Part shown: in pieces, positions 14,900 to 25,780 of the stretch
Position numbering within the stretch: position 1 is the stretch's first letter
Layout of the letters: each line of letters opens with the position of its first letter
Source: Desulfotomaculaceae bacterium
GTDB lineage: Bacteria; Bacillota; Desulfotomaculia; Desulfotomaculales; Pelotomaculaceae
Length of the DNA: 32,230 nucleotides
Assembly (NCBI GenBank): GCA_028709235.1
Contig: JAQVXL010000023.1
Location: forward strand, 1 to 32,230
Direction: 5' to 3'
Notes under the pieces: generated by a model
What the model was told of the DNA's origin: nothing
The model's input: only the letters and a program-made list of their open reading frames with translations
The model's database searches: none
Translations under genes and position numbers: made by a program

Positions 14900-15186
14900 C
14901 AGTAATATGGGTAAAAGCTATGAAGGGGACCAGGGTCTGCTGGTAGAGCCTCAGAGAGCCGGGTTAGCTGAAAACCGGTGCTTCTAGGCAGGTTCCGATA
15001 TCACCCCGGAGTCGCAGGCTGAACAGTGCAGTAAGCCGGGCCGGTTTAGGCAACCGTTATAATGCCGTGCTTTTTTGAGCAGCACAAGAGGCTTCCCCTT
15101 TGGGAAGCAAGCAGGGTGGTACCGCGCAGGGTTTCAACCTCTCGTCCCTGACAGTTAAAAAAGCTGTCAGGCGGGAGGTTTTTTAA
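14900..15186 (+). promoter_or_regulatory. T-box riboswitch leader (probably Ile-specific) with terminator
   Basis: T-box core AGGGTGGTACCGCG at 15113-15126; AGAGAGCCGG-type stem I; candidate specifier ATC at 15000-15002 (GAT-ATC-ACC); terminator AACCTCTCGTCCCTGACAG...CTGTCAGGCGGGAGGTTTTTT (15136-15184). Confidence 0.93.
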
Positions 15187-15246
15187 TTTATAGTGCTTTA
15201 ATTTTATGAAATAGTTATAGCGTTATATTTGGGGGGAGTTGTTCTT

Positions 15247-16131
15247 ATGATCATTTACCTGAACGGTGAATTTGTGCCAAAAGAAAGAGCAGTTGTTTCT
15301 GTTTTTGACCACGGACTGCTCTATGGTGACGGAATTTTTGAAGGCATCAGGGCGTATCACGGCAGGGTCTTCAAGCTGGGCGAACACCTGGACCGCCTTT
15401 ATGAAGGGGCAAAAGCCCTCTGCCTGGAAATACCTTGCAGCAAGGACGAAATGCAGGAAATTGTGCTGGAAACACTGAGGCGCAACAACTTGAAAGACGC
15501 ATATATCAGGCTGGTAGTGACCAGAGGCCCCGGAGACCTGGGCCTGGATCCACGTAAATGCCCAAAAGCTTTTGTTTTCTGTATCACCGCTTCTATTGTC
15601 CTTTACCCGGACGAAATGTATGAAAACGGCATGGCGGTAATTTCTGTGTCTACACGCCGGAACATACCCACTGCTTGCAGCCCGCGGGTAAAGTCGCTGA
15701 ACTACCTGAATAACATTTATGCCAAGATGGAAGCCAATCTGGCCGGCATGCCCGAGGCAATCATTCTTAATAATGAAGGTTACGTAGCGGAAGCATCCGG
15801 AGATAATATTTTTCTCGTAAAAAAAGGCGTCTTAATCACCCCGCCTTCCTCCGCCGGACTGCTGGAGGGGGTTACCCGCAATACAGTTATGAATATAGCC
15901 CGCGAAAAGGGTATCACTGTTGTGGAGAAATTGTTTACCATGTTCGATGTTTATACCGCCGACGAGGTTTTCCTCACAGGCACTGCAGCGGAGATCATAC
16001 CATGCATTAACGTGGACGGACGAATTATTGCAGATGGCAAGCCCGGGGAAATGACCCGGGAGTTGACTGCTACTTACCGCGATCTTACCAGAGTAAACGG
16101 TCCTCTTATTTACCCCGGCGGGAGCTCTTAA
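15247..16131 (+). CDS. ilvE: Branched-chain amino acid aminotransferase (class IV)
   Basis: MIIYLNGEFVPKERAVVSVFDHGLLYGDGIFEGIRAYHGRVFKL...; PLP Lys in RVKSLNYLNN. GGGGGGAG SD supports ATG 15247 rather than TTG 15229. Confidence 0.93.
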   Translation: MIIYLNGEFVPKERAVVSVFDHGLLYGDGIFEGIRAYHGRVFKLGEHLDRLYEGAKALCLEIPCSKDEMQEIVLETLRRNNLKDAYIRLVVTRGPGDLGLDPRKCPKAFVFCITASIVLYPDEMYENGMAVISVSTRRNIPTACSPRVKSLNYLNNIYAKMEANLAGMPEAIILNNEGYVAEASGDNIFLVKKGVLITPPSSAGLLEGVTRNTVMNIAREKGITVVEKLFTMFDVYTADEVFLTGTAAEIIPCINVDGRIIADGKPGEMTRELTATYRDLTRVNGPLIYPGGSS

Positions 16132-16167
16132 AAAAGCAATATCTTCTTTTACATTATAAAACGGGCG

Positions 16168-16195
16168 AATGGCCGGCTTTGTACGGCCATTTTCT
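16168..16195 (+). terminator. Terminator-like hairpin in the ilvE-ilvB spacer (AATGGCCG-N8-CGGCCATT-TTCTC)
   Basis: Perfect 8-bp stem followed by a short T-rich stretch. Confidence 0.45.
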
Positions 16196-16224
16196 CATAA
16201 AAAAGCAAAACGCTTAAAGACAAG

Positions 16225-16244
16225 CCCTTTATGCCCATAAAGGG
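16225..16244. repeat. Perfect 9-bp inverted repeat CCCTTTATG-CC-CATAAAGGG directly upstream of ilvB1
   Basis: Direct reading; 15 nt before the upstream-most ilvB1 start. Confidence 0.8.
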
Positions 16245-16259
16245 GAACATAAGGAAGGA

Positions 16260-17936
16260 ATGACTGGCATGAATGGAGTAAAACTGTCAGGGGCACAAAT
16301 TCTTTTAAAAAGTATTGAGGCCGAAGGTGTAGACACCATATTCGGGTATCCTGGAGGCATGGCGCTGCCCATTTATGATGCGCTGTATGATTCCGGCATC
16401 CGGCATATCCTGGCCCGGCACGAACAGGGTGTCGCCCATGCCGCGGACGGTTATGCCCGGGCTACCGGCAGGCCTGGTGTGTGTCTGGCCACCTCCGGCC
16501 CCGGCGCCACAAACCTTGTTACCGGCCTCGCCAATGCATTTATGGACTCTGTTCCTATGGTGGCCATCACCGGCCAGGTTACACGGCCGTCGCTGGGCAG
16601 GGATTCCTTCCAGGAAGCGGACATCACCGGCATCACCATGCCGATAACAAAACATAATTTTTTGGTTAAGGAACCCGCCGAATTAGCGAGAACAGTGAAA
16701 GAGGCATTTTATATCGCTACGACCGGCAGGCCCGGTCCTGTGCTGATTGATGTACCCAGTGATATTTCTCTGTCACAGATAGATTACAAACCGCCGTATG
16801 AGGTCAACCTGCCCGGATACAAGCCGGCGCCGAACACCGCTCCAAGGAAGATAATGGAAGCTGCCCAGGCGATAGCGGATGCCAGGCGGCCTCTTATTTA
16901 TGCCGGCGGCGGCGTGGTCATTTCCGGCGCTCACAACGAACTGCTGAAGCTGGCTGAGATGTTGGCGGCGCCGGTTACCTGCACTCTGATGGGGCTGGGG
17001 GGGTTCCCCGGCAACCACCCTCTGTTTCTTGGCATGTTAGGTATGCACGGCACCAAGTACGCTAATTTTGCCGTTAGTGACTGTGACCTGCTCATTGCTG
17101 TGGGGGCCCGTTTTGACAACCGGGTGACAGGCAAGGTGGAGACATTTGCTTCAAAAGCAAAGATAATTCATATTGATATTGACCCTGCCGAAATCGACAA
17201 AAATGTGAAGGTCGACATTCCCATAGAAGGCGATGTTAAAATAGTACTTGACCAGCTGCTGGCAGTGCTTCGGCCGAACCTGGAAGAAGCCTGGCGGGAA
17301 AAGATAAAAGCCTGGAAAAGGGAATACCCTTTGAAATATTGTAAAAGCGGCAATATCAAACCGCAGTACGTCATCCAAGAAATATATAACCTTACGGAGG
17401 GCAATGCCAGGATCACCACTGAGGTGGGCCAGCACCAGATGTGGACGGCACAGTATTACAGTTTTACCAAACCGCGTTCCTTTATCACATCCGGCGGACT
17501 CGGCACAATGGGGTTCGGTTTGCCGGCGGCCATCGGCGTCCAGGTGGGCTGCCCGGACGAAGTGGTCTTTGACATTGCCGGTGACGGCAGCATTCAGATG
17601 AATATACAGGAGCTATGCACCGCGGTTAATTATAACCTGCCCATTAATGTGGCAATATTAAATAACGGCTATTTAGGTTTGGTCAGGCAATGGCAGGAGA
17701 TGTTCTACAACCGGCGTTATTCTCAAAGTGAACTGCTTAACCCCGATTTTGTCAAGCTGGCTGAAGCGTACGGGGCTGTCGGGATCAGGGTGACCAGTAA
17801 AGAAGAGGTTGCGCCGGCGCTACAGCGGGCCATCCAGCTTAAAAAACCAGTAATGCTGGATATTGTTATTGACAGGGAAGATAACGTCCTGCCTATAGTT
17901 CCTCCGGGTGAGTCACTGGATAAAATGTTGGGATAA
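16260..17936 (+). CDS. ilvB: Acetolactate synthase (AHAS) large subunit, paralog 1
   Basis: [59 protein letters not shown]. Confidence 0.96.
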   Translation: MTGMNGVKLSGAQILLKSIEAEGVDTIFGYPGGMALPIYDALYDSGIRHILARHEQGVAHAADGYARATGRPGVCLATSGPGATNLVTGLANAFMDSVPMVAITGQVTRPSLGRDSFQEADITGITMPITKHNFLVKEPAELARTVKEAFYIATTGRPGPVLIDVPSDISLSQIDYKPPYEVNLPGYKPAPNTAPRKIMEAAQAIADARRPLIYAGGGVVISGAHNELLKLAEMLAAPVTCTLMGLGGFPGNHPLFLGMLGMHGTKYANFAVSDCDLLIAVGARFDNRVTGKVETFASKAKIIHIDIDPAEIDKNVKVDIPIEGDVKIVLDQLLAVLRPNLEEAWREKIKAWKREYPLKYCKSGNIKPQYVIQEIYNLTEGNARITTEVGQHQMWTAQYYSFTKPRSFITSGGLGTMGFGLPAAIGVQVGCPDEVVFDIAGDGSIQMNIQELCTAVNYNLPINVAILNNGYLGLVRQWQEMFYNRRYSQSELLNPDFVKLAEAYGAVGIRVTSKEEVAPALQRAIQLKKPVMLDIVIDREDNVLPIVPPGESLDKMLG

Positions 17937-17952
17937 GTTGGAGGGTTTACAA

Positions 17953-18474
17953 ATGAAGCATACCCTGTCTGTATTGGTAGAAAATAATCCTGGAGTACTT
18001 GCCCGGGTTGCGGGCCTTTTCAGCAGACGCGGCTTTAATATCGACAGCCTTGCCGTAGGCATGACTGATAATTCCTCCGTGTCGAGGATGACTATCGTTG
18101 TCGAGGGAGACGAAAGATATTTAGAGCAGCTGAACAAGCAGCTTCATAAATTAGTGGATGTTATAAAAATCAGCGACATCACCAGAGATGCTTATGTTGA
18201 CCGGGAGTTGGTCCTGATCAAGGTTAGCGCTGATGCTGCAAAGCGGGCGGAAATAATGCAGTTGGTAGATATTTTCCGCGCCCGGATTGTGGACGTCAGC
18301 CCGAAAACCCTTACTATTGAAGTAACCGGCAATGACGGTAAAGTAACCGCTTTTGAAGACTCACTTCGTCCATTTGGTATCAAAGAACTGGTCCGCACTG
18401 GGAAAATTGCCATGCTGCGGGGCAAAAGAGCCAGTTCTAAAAATCACATAAATAAAGAGGAGGATGAAAGTTAA
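17953..18474 (+). CDS. ilvN: Acetolactate synthase small (regulatory) subunit
   Basis: [39 protein letters not shown] domain. Confidence 0.96.
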   Translation: MKHTLSVLVENNPGVLARVAGLFSRRGFNIDSLAVGMTDNSSVSRMTIVVEGDERYLEQLNKQLHKLVDVIKISDITRDAYVDRELVLIKVSADAAKRAEIMQLVDIFRARIVDVSPKTLTIEVTGNDGKVTAFEDSLRPFGIKELVRTGKIAMLRGKRASSKNHINKEEDES

Positions 18475-19466
18475 TGCCAAAGATTTACTACGATCAAGAT
18501 GCTGATTTAAACTTATTGAAAGGTAAAACCATCGCGATACTCGGGTATGGCAGCCAGGGTCACGCCCAGGCGCAAAACCTCAAGGACAGCGGTCTTAATG
18601 TAATTGTCGGACTGCGTGAGGATCTGCCCGACTGGCAAAAGGCGGAGGCCGACGGCCTCAAGGTAGTGACTGTGCCCGAGGCGGCTAAGGCTGGAGATAT
18701 TATCCAGATCCTGCTTCCGGATGAAATCCAGGCGGAGGTCTACCAGGAGCAGATTGGCCCTTATCTGGAACCGGGAAATGCGCTCATGTTTTCCCACGGG
18801 TTTAACATCCATTTTGGCCAGATTGTGCCCCCGCCCGAAATCGATGTTTTCATGGTGGCGCCCAAGGGACCAGGGCATATTGTACGCAGGATGTATGAGG
18901 AAGGAAAAGGCGTACCCTGCCTGGTTGCAGTTTTTCAGGATTATTCCGGCAAGACCAAAGATATCGGCCTGGCTTATGCTAAAGGTATTGGCGGAACCAG
19001 AGCCGGTGTTTTCGAGACCACCTTTAAGGAAGAGACCGAGACCGACCTTTTTGGAGAGCAGGCAGTGCTCTGCGGCGGCGTCACCGAGCTGATGAAAGCC
19101 GGCTTTGATACCCTCGTGGAAGCGGGTTATGCGCCTGAAATAGCATATTTTGAGTGCGTGCATGAAATGAAGCTGATCATCGATTTAATCAATGAAGGTG
19201 GGCTTAACCTGATGCGTTATTCCGTCAGCAACACGGCTGAATATGGTGATTACATAGCCGGCCCGCGCATTATCACCGAAGAAACCCGCAAAGAGATGAA
19301 AAAGATCCTGGCCGAGGTGCAGAACGGCGAGTTTGCCAAGAGATGGATCCTGGAAAACAAGGCCGGACGCCCGGCTTATAACGCCATGAAAAAGAAAGAA
19401 AGCGAACACCTGGTGGAAAAGGTTGGCGCCGAACTGCGTAAAATGATGCCCTGGCTGAAAAAATAG
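18474..19466 (+). CDS. ilvC: Ketol-acid reductoisomerase
   Basis: [50 protein letters not shown]; start overlaps the ilvN stop. Confidence 0.97.
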   Translation: MPKIYYDQDADLNLLKGKTIAILGYGSQGHAQAQNLKDSGLNVIVGLREDLPDWQKAEADGLKVVTVPEAAKAGDIIQILLPDEIQAEVYQEQIGPYLEPGNALMFSHGFNIHFGQIVPPPEIDVFMVAPKGPGHIVRRMYEEGKGVPCLVAVFQDYSGKTKDIGLAYAKGIGGTRAGVFETTFKEETETDLFGEQAVLCGGVTELMKAGFDTLVEAGYAPEIAYFECVHEMKLIIDLINEGGLNLMRYSVSNTAEYGDYIAGPRIITEETRKEMKKILAEVQNGEFAKRWILENKAGRPAYNAMKKKESEHLVEKVGAELRKMMPWLKK

Positions 19467-19509
19467 CTTGTAATCTGACGTCCAGTGGCGCGACGTCTGA
19501 CGTCTCAAT

Positions 19510-21186
19510 ATGGGGGAGTTTGTTTTGGAAATAACTGTTGCGGAAGCCCTTGTCCGGTGCCTGGAGCAGGAAAACGTGGAAATTATATTTGGCTATCCGG
19601 GCGGGGCGATACTGCCCGTATACGACGCCTTGAATAAAAGTGTGATCAAGCATGTCCTTGTCCGTCATGAACAAGGCGCCGCTCACATGGCGGACGGTTA
19701 TGCCCGGGTTACCGGAAAGGTCGGTGTGTGCCTGGCCACGTCCGGCCCCGGCGCCACCAACCTGGTTACCGGAATCGCCAATGCTTATATGGACTCGGTG
19801 CCTATGGTGGTGATTACCGGTCAGGTAGCTACCAGCATGGTGGGGACAGACGCGTTTCAGGAAGTTGACATCACGGGTATCACTTTACCTATTACCAAGC
19901 ATAATTATCTGGTAAAAAAACCGGAACAACTGCCCGCGGTAGTTAAAAAGGCATTTCTCCTGGCTTCCACCGGCCGTCCGGGCCCGGTGCTGATAGACCT
20001 GCCCAAAGATGTAGCCCAGACAAAAATAAATTTTAAGTATCCAAAAAAAGTGGCACTGCCCGGGTACAAACCGACTATCAAAGGGCATTCTGCAATGGTA
20101 CAGCAAGCCGCCAAAATAATGATGAGGTCCCAGCGCCCGGTTATATACGCCGGCGGGGGGGTCCGGATAGCCAACGCCGCGCCTGAACTGCTTCAACTGG
20201 CGGAAACCATCTGCGCCCCGGTGACCCATACCCTGATGGGTCTGGGCAGTTTTCCGGGTGACCACCCTCTCTTTCTCGGTATGCTGGGGCTGCACGGCAC
20301 CCGCTACGCCAACCAGGCGGTTACAGAGTGTGACTGCCTGATAGCCGTAGGCGCCCGTTTTGATGACCGGGTAGTTTCTAAGATCAGCGGTTTTGCTCCT
20401 TCAGCTAAAATTATACACATAGATATAGACCCTGCCGAAATTGGCAAAAACGTCATCACCCAGCTGCCCATCGTCGGTGATGTAAAAAACGTCCTGGGGG
20501 CTCTTCTCACCCATATGGAAAAGAAGGAAAACACCTCCTGGATGGAAAGGATTCGCCGGCTAAAAGAGGAAATGCCCCTACACTATAAACAAGACGGTAA
20601 TTTAAAACCTCAATATGTGATAGAAAAGCTGAACGAATATAAGGAAGACAGCGCCATAGTGGTAACCGACGTGGGGCAGCACCAGATGTGGGCAGCGCTG
20701 TACATGCGTTTTAACGAACCACGCAGTTTTTTGTCTTCCGGCGGTCTCGGAGCGATGGGCTTTTGCCTGCCTGCTGCTATCGGCGCCCAGTTGGGAGCGC
20801 CCCATAGACAGGTGATCCTGGTGGTGGGCGACGGTGGTATTCAGATGACCATGCAGGAACTGGGCACTGCTGCCGAGCAGAAGCTGCCGCTGAAAATTTT
20901 TATTTTGAACAATAACCGTCTCGGTATGGTGCGCCAGTTGCAGGAATTTTATTGTGATAGCAGGTATTTTGCCGTAGACTTCAAGTTGAATCCTGATTTT
21001 GCTGAACTCGCACGCATTTACGGAATGGAAGGGTACACCGTCGAAACACCGGAGCACTTGCTGGAAATACTGCCGCGGGTATTAAGCTCTGCAGCGCCGG
21101 TAGTGGTTAACTGCATTATTGACCGGGAGGAAGACGTGCTGCCGATGGTTCTGGACGGTTCTAATATCGATGAAGCTATAGAATAA
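19510..21186 (+). CDS. ilvB: Acetolactate synthase large subunit, paralog 2
   Basis: [64 protein letters not shown] start at 19525 is possible, since GGGGGAG overlaps the ATG at 19510. Confidence 0.93.
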   Translation: MGEFVLEITVAEALVRCLEQENVEIIFGYPGGAILPVYDALNKSVIKHVLVRHEQGAAHMADGYARVTGKVGVCLATSGPGATNLVTGIANAYMDSVPMVVITGQVATSMVGTDAFQEVDITGITLPITKHNYLVKKPEQLPAVVKKAFLLASTGRPGPVLIDLPKDVAQTKINFKYPKKVALPGYKPTIKGHSAMVQQAAKIMMRSQRPVIYAGGGVRIANAAPELLQLAETICAPVTHTLMGLGSFPGDHPLFLGMLGLHGTRYANQAVTECDCLIAVGARFDDRVVSKISGFAPSAKIIHIDIDPAEIGKNVITQLPIVGDVKNVLGALLTHMEKKENTSWMERIRRLKEEMPLHYKQDGNLKPQYVIEKLNEYKEDSAIVVTDVGQHQMWAALYMRFNEPRSFLSSGGLGAMGFCLPAAIGAQLGAPHRQVILVVGDGGIQMTMQELGTAAEQKLPLKIFILNNNRLGMVRQLQEFYCDSRYFAVDFKLNPDFAELARIYGMEGYTVETPEHLLEILPRVLSSAAPVVVNCIIDREEDVLPMVLDGSNIDEAIE

Positions 21187-21199
21187 TGAGGGAGGAATT

Positions 21200-22756
21200 A
21201 TGAACCAGCGCGTTTATCTTTTTGATACTACACTGCGGGACGGAGAACAATCACCCGGTGTAAGCCTGACCGTGGGCGAAAAGGTCCAGATCGCCAGGCA
21301 GTTGGCCAGACTGGGCGTGGACATCATAGAAGCGGGCTTTCCCATCTCGTCGCCGGGGGACTTTGAGTCCGTCAGTGCCATTGCGCGCACGGTCAAGGGC
21401 GTCGCCGTGGCGGGCCTGGCCCGGGCTGAGTTCAAGGATATTGACCGGGCCTGGGAAGCGGTGCGCCATGCCGAGCAGCCCCGTTTACATACCTTTATTG
21501 CCACCTCGGATATTCATTTGAAATACAAGCTGCGCATGACCAGGGAGCAGGTGCTGGAAGCGTCTGTGGCAGCGGTTAAACGGGCCAGGTCATACACCGG
21601 TGACGTTGAGTTTTCCGCCGAGGACGCCTCCCGTACCGACTTTGACTACCTGTGTCAGGTTTTAGCCGCGGTCATAGAAGCAGGGGCTACAACGGTAAAC
21701 ATTCCCGATACTGTTGGTTACGCCGTTCCCGGCGAATGGGGCGGTTTAATTAATAATGTCTTTAACCGGGTGCCAGGGATAGAAAAGGTTATTGTCAGTG
21801 TGCACTGCCATAATGACCTGGGCCTGGCGGTAGCCAACTCGCTTGCCGCTGTAATAAACGGCGCCCGGCAGATTGAAGGAGCTATAAACGGCATTGGGGA
21901 GCGAGCCGGTAACGCTGCCCTAGAAGAAGTGATCATGGCCCTGCATACCCGAAAGGATAATCTTAACTACTTTACCGGCGCCCGGACGGAAGAAATATAT
22001 CGGACCAGCAGGTTGGTAAGCACTCTTACCGGTATGAGGGTTCAGGCCAACAAGGCGGTTGTGGGTGACAACGCTTTTGCCCATGAGGCCGGTATTCACC
22101 AGGACGGTATGCTGAAAGAACGCACTACTTATGAGATTATGAACCCGACTATGGTCGGCATCACCAGCAGCAACCTGGTGTTGGGTAAACACTCGGGGCG
22201 GCATGCTTTCCGCCAGCGGCTTGAAGATATGGGTTACTACCTCGTCGGGGAGGAACTGACCAACGCTTTTGCCAGTTTTAAAAAGCTTTCGGACAAAAAG
22301 ACGCATATCACCGGCGAGGATATTGAAGCGATCATAGAAGAACAGATGAGCGTTCTCCCACATTCCTACACGTTGGAGTACCTGCATATCTCCAGCGGTA
22401 CAGCCGTCGTGCCTACAGCGACAGTAGGTTTAAGGCGGGACAGGCAGCTTTTTGAAGAGGCCGCCTGCGGCAACGGCCCGGTAGACGCCATCTGCAAGGC
22501 TGTTGACAAAATTACCGGGATCAACTGCACCATGATCAACTGGGGTATCAACGCTGTCACCTCAGGCAAGGACGCACTTGGTGATGTGAACTTGAAAATC
22601 ACCGCCGATGGATTAAAGGTCTTTCTCGGCCGCGGCATCAGTACCGATATTCTGGAAGCAAGCGCCAAGGCTTATGTGAATGCAGTGAACAAGTTGATCC
22701 ATGTAGATCGGACAGACGCCGCTGAACAGGCGGGACAAAAAGAGGTGGAAAGCTGA
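21200..22756 (+). CDS. leuA: 2-isopropylmalate synthase
   Basis: [44 protein letters not shown]...; [14 protein letters not shown]-terminal regulatory domain. Confidence 0.95.
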   Translation: MNQRVYLFDTTLRDGEQSPGVSLTVGEKVQIARQLARLGVDIIEAGFPISSPGDFESVSAIARTVKGVAVAGLARAEFKDIDRAWEAVRHAEQPRLHTFIATSDIHLKYKLRMTREQVLEASVAAVKRARSYTGDVEFSAEDASRTDFDYLCQVLAAVIEAGATTVNIPDTVGYAVPGEWGGLINNVFNRVPGIEKVIVSVHCHNDLGLAVANSLAAVINGARQIEGAINGIGERAGNAALEEVIMALHTRKDNLNYFTGARTEEIYRTSRLVSTLTGMRVQANKAVVGDNAFAHEAGIHQDGMLKERTTYEIMNPTMVGITSSNLVLGKHSGRHAFRQRLEDMGYYLVGEELTNAFASFKKLSDKKTHITGEDIEAIIEEQMSVLPHSYTLEYLHISSGTAVVPTATVGLRRDRQLFEEAACGNGPVDAICKAVDKITGINCTMINWGINAVTSGKDALGDVNLKITADGLKVFLGRGISTDILEASAKAYVNAVNKLIHVDRTDAAEQAGQKEVES

Positions 22757-24018
22757 TGGCGATGACAATTACTGAGAAAATCCTGGCGGCTCACGCCGGC
22801 AAAGATCAGGTTGTACCGGGCGAGTTAATCAATGCCAGAGTCGATCTGGTGCTGGGAAATGATATCACCGGGCCGGTGGCTATCAAGGAATTTAATAGAA
22901 TAGGGGCTGCGGGTGTCTTTGACCGGGAACGGATAGCCCTGGTTCCGGATCATTTTACGCCAAATAAAGATATTAAGTCAGCCGGGCAGTCGAAAATAAT
23001 GAGGGAATTCGCCAGGGAGCACAAAATAGTCAACTATTATGATGTGGGCAGGATGGGTATTGAACATTGCCTGCTGCCGGAGCAGGGGTTAGTCGGTCCT
23101 GGCGATCTGGTTATCGGGGCAGATTCACACACCTGTACCTACGGCGCCTTGGGCACCTTTTCCACCGGCATGGGCAGCACTGACATTGCTTCCGCTATGG
23201 CCCTGGGGGAAACTTGGCTGAAGGTACCCGAGTCGATAAAATTTGTTTTTGAAGGCCCATTAAAACCGTGGGTCACCGGCAAGGATCTGATCCTGCGCAT
23301 AATAGGAGATATCGGTGTGGATGGGGCGCTGTACAAGGCGATGGAATTCACTGGGTCCACCATTGCAAACTTGTCCATAGACGGGCGTTTTTCAATGTGC
23401 AACATGGCGGTTGAGGCGGGGGCGAAGAACGGTATAGTTCCGCCTGACCAAATAACCAGGGCATATGTTGAAGGACGATGCCGGCGGCCCTACAGGTTTT
23501 ATCAAAGCGATCCGGACGCCGCATACGCAAAGGTTTACAAGTATGATGCCACAAAGATCGAGCCGCAGATTGCTTTCCCGCACTTGCCGGAAAACTGCCG
23601 GGCTGTCAGCGATGCAGGCCATGTTGAGATCGATCAGTCTGTGATTGGTTCATGCACAAATGGGCGAATTGAGGACTTGAGGGAAGCGGCAAAAGTACTG
23701 AGGGGGAAAAAAGTCCATAATAATGTGCGCCTGATCATATTCCCGGGGACCCAGGATATTTACCTGCAGGCCCTCGGGGAAGGTTTAATTGAGGCTTTTA
23801 TCCGGGCCGGGGCAGCAGTCAGCACTCCCACCTGCGGACCTTGTCTGGGCGGACACATGGGGATCCTGGCCGAAGGTGAGCGCTGCATTGCCACAACTAA
23901 TCGCAACTTTGTAGGCCGGATGGGCCACCCCGGGAGCGAAGTTTATTTATCTAATCCGGCGGTTGCCGCAGCCTCTGCTATTATGGGACGCATAGCCGGC
24001 CCCTGGGAGGTAGAATAA
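22756..24018 (+). CDS. leuC: 3-isopropylmalate dehydratase large subunit
   Basis: [48 protein letters not shown]. Confidence 0.96.
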   Translation: MAMTITEKILAAHAGKDQVVPGELINARVDLVLGNDITGPVAIKEFNRIGAAGVFDRERIALVPDHFTPNKDIKSAGQSKIMREFAREHKIVNYYDVGRMGIEHCLLPEQGLVGPGDLVIGADSHTCTYGALGTFSTGMGSTDIASAMALGETWLKVPESIKFVFEGPLKPWVTGKDLILRIIGDIGVDGALYKAMEFTGSTIANLSIDGRFSMCNMAVEAGAKNGIVPPDQITRAYVEGRCRRPYRFYQSDPDAAYAKVYKYDATKIEPQIAFPHLPENCRAVSDAGHVEIDQSVIGSCTNGRIEDLREAAKVLRGKKVHNNVRLIIFPGTQDIYLQALGEGLIEAFIRAGAAVSTPTCGPCLGGHMGILAEGERCIATTNRNFVGRMGHPGSEVYLSNPAVAAASAIMGRIAGPWEVE

Positions 24019-24020
24019 TT

Positions 24021-24518
24021 ATGGAATTTAAAGGCAGGACGTGGAAATTTGGCCCGGATGTCGATACCGACGCCATCATCCCGGCCCGGTACCTTACTAC
24101 GTCAGATCCGGCCGAACTGGCCGAACATTGTATGGAGGACGCAGTTCCTTCCTTTCCGCCCGGCTTTAAGCAGGGTGACATTTTTGTGGCGGGTAAGAAT
24201 TTTGGCTGCGGCAGCTCTAGAGAGCACGCCCCAATAGCGATTAAAGCTGCCGGAGTTTCCTGTGTCATCGCCAGAACTTTCGCCCGGATTTTTTACCGCA
24301 ACGCTTTTAATATCGGCCTGCCCATATTTGAGTCGCCGGAAGCGGCGGAAGACGTATGCGATGGTGACGAACTGGCAGTTGAAGCCAGCACTGGTATAAT
24401 TACAAACCTGACCACCGGCAGGACCTATAAATCCGCCCCGGTACCCCCGTTCATGCAGGAAATAATTGCTGCCGGCGGCCTGATCAATCACGTCGCGGCC
24501 AAACTGGGACGCGGGTAG
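24021..24518 (+). CDS. leuD: 3-isopropylmalate dehydratase small subunit
   Basis: [36 protein letters not shown]. Confidence 0.96.
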   Translation: MEFKGRTWKFGPDVDTDAIIPARYLTTSDPAELAEHCMEDAVPSFPPGFKQGDIFVAGKNFGCGSSREHAPIAIKAAGVSCVIARTFARIFYRNAFNIGLPIFESPEAAEDVCDGDELAVEASTGIITNLTTGRTYKSAPVPPFMQEIIAAGGLINHVAAKLGRG

Positions 24519-24526
24519 TTAGGGGT

Positions 24527-24632
24527 GAAGCAGGGGGACGGTTCTTAAAGGGTTCAATTGCTTCATGTGGAAGCATGAATTCTGGTATTTAGTAAGCAAG
24601 AGTAGGAAGCAAGAGAACCGTCCCTCTGTTTC
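24527..24632. repeat. REP/RAYT-type palindromic element in the leuD-leuB spacer
   Basis: Outer inverted repeat GAAGCAGGGGGACGGTTCT (24527-24545) versus reverse complement of AGAACCGTCCCTCTGTTTC (17/19 identical), with an inner hairpin TGCTTC-ATGTG-GAAGCA. Confidence 0.75.
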
Positions 24633-24669
24633 GGTCTGTTTCGAAAAATGTTAGTAGGAAGGACTGGAT

Positions 24670-25743
24670 ATGTATAAAATTGCTGTTTTGCCCGGAGACG
24701 GGATCGGAACCGAGGTTACCGCCCAGGCTGTCAGAGTTCTGAAAGCGGTAGGCCGCCGTTTTAACCGGGGGTTTGACTTTACTGAAGGCCTGGTTGGCGG
24801 GACCGCCTATGACGCCACAGGGAGCCCGCTGCCCAAAGAAACACTGGAACTGTGTCATGCCAGTGACGCCATCCTGTTCGGCGCCGCCGGGGGCCCAAAG
24901 TGGGACTCCCTGCCCGCGCACCTGCGTCCTGAAGCAGGCGGGATTCTTTCCCTGCGGAAAGAGTTGGGCCTTTTTGCCAACCTTCGTCCGGTCATGGTCT
25001 TCTCATCTCTGGAAAACGCTTCCACTCTCAAGCCGGAGGTTGTAGCCGGTGTTGATCTTTTAATTGTCCGGGAACTGACGGGCGGTCTTTATTTCGGCAA
25101 AAAGTACAGGGAGAACCTGCCGGACGGCAGTATAAAGGTTGTGGACACGCTGGAGTACACAACTTCTGAGATAGAGCGGATCCTCCGGGTGGCTTTTGAC
25201 CTGGCCAGGGAACGGAAGGGTAAGGTAACCTCTGTGGATAAGGCCAACGTACTGGAAAGTTCCCGCCTCTGGCGGGAGGTGGCCACAGCTGTCGGGCGTG
25301 ATTACCCGGACGTGAGTTTGGATCATATGTATGTGGACAACTGTGCCATGCAGTTGGTCAAAAACCCGGGACAGTTTGATGTCCTGGTAACGGAAAACAT
25401 GTTTGGAGATATTCTCAGTGACCAGGCTTCGGTTCTATCCGGTTCCCTGGGTATGCTGGCCTCTGCCAGCCTGGGTGGCGGGACGGCCTTGTATGAGCCG
25501 GCGCACGGTTCAGCGCCGGATATTGCCGGGCAGCAGCTGGCCAATCCCATCGCCTCCATCCTTTCCGGCGCCCTGCTCCTGCGTTTTTCATTGAACCTGA
25601 ATGAGGAAGCCGACCGTATTGAGAGGGCCATAGCGGATGTGCTCAACCAGGACTGCCGGACAGCAGATCTGATGGAACAGGGTAAAACCGCGGTAAACAC
25701 AGTGGAGATGACCGACTTGATAATTAAGCGGATATTGGATTAA
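24670..25743 (+). CDS. leuB: 3-isopropylmalate dehydrogenase
   Basis: YKIAVLPGDGIGTEVTAQAVRVLKAV; VRELTGGLYFG; ENMFGDILSDQASVLSGSLGMLASASLG. Confidence 0.97.
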   Translation: MYKIAVLPGDGIGTEVTAQAVRVLKAVGRRFNRGFDFTEGLVGGTAYDATGSPLPKETLELCHASDAILFGAAGGPKWDSLPAHLRPEAGGILSLRKELGLFANLRPVMVFSSLENASTLKPEVVAGVDLLIVRELTGGLYFGKKYRENLPDGSIKVVDTLEYTTSEIERILRVAFDLARERKGKVTSVDKANVLESSRLWREVATAVGRDYPDVSLDHMYVDNCAMQLVKNPGQFDVLVTENMFGDILSDQASVLSGSLGMLASASLGGGTALYEPAHGSAPDIAGQQLANPIASILSGALLLRFSLNLNEEADRIERAIADVLNQDCRTADLMEQGKTAVNTVEMTDLIIKRILD

Positions 25744-25780
25744 ACTCTCGATACTTTTATCTGATTGGTGTGAAAAAGCA

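Noticed and set aside
18513-19163. 216-aa minus-strand ORF opposite ilvC
   Set aside because: Shadow ORF; the forward gene is unambiguous.
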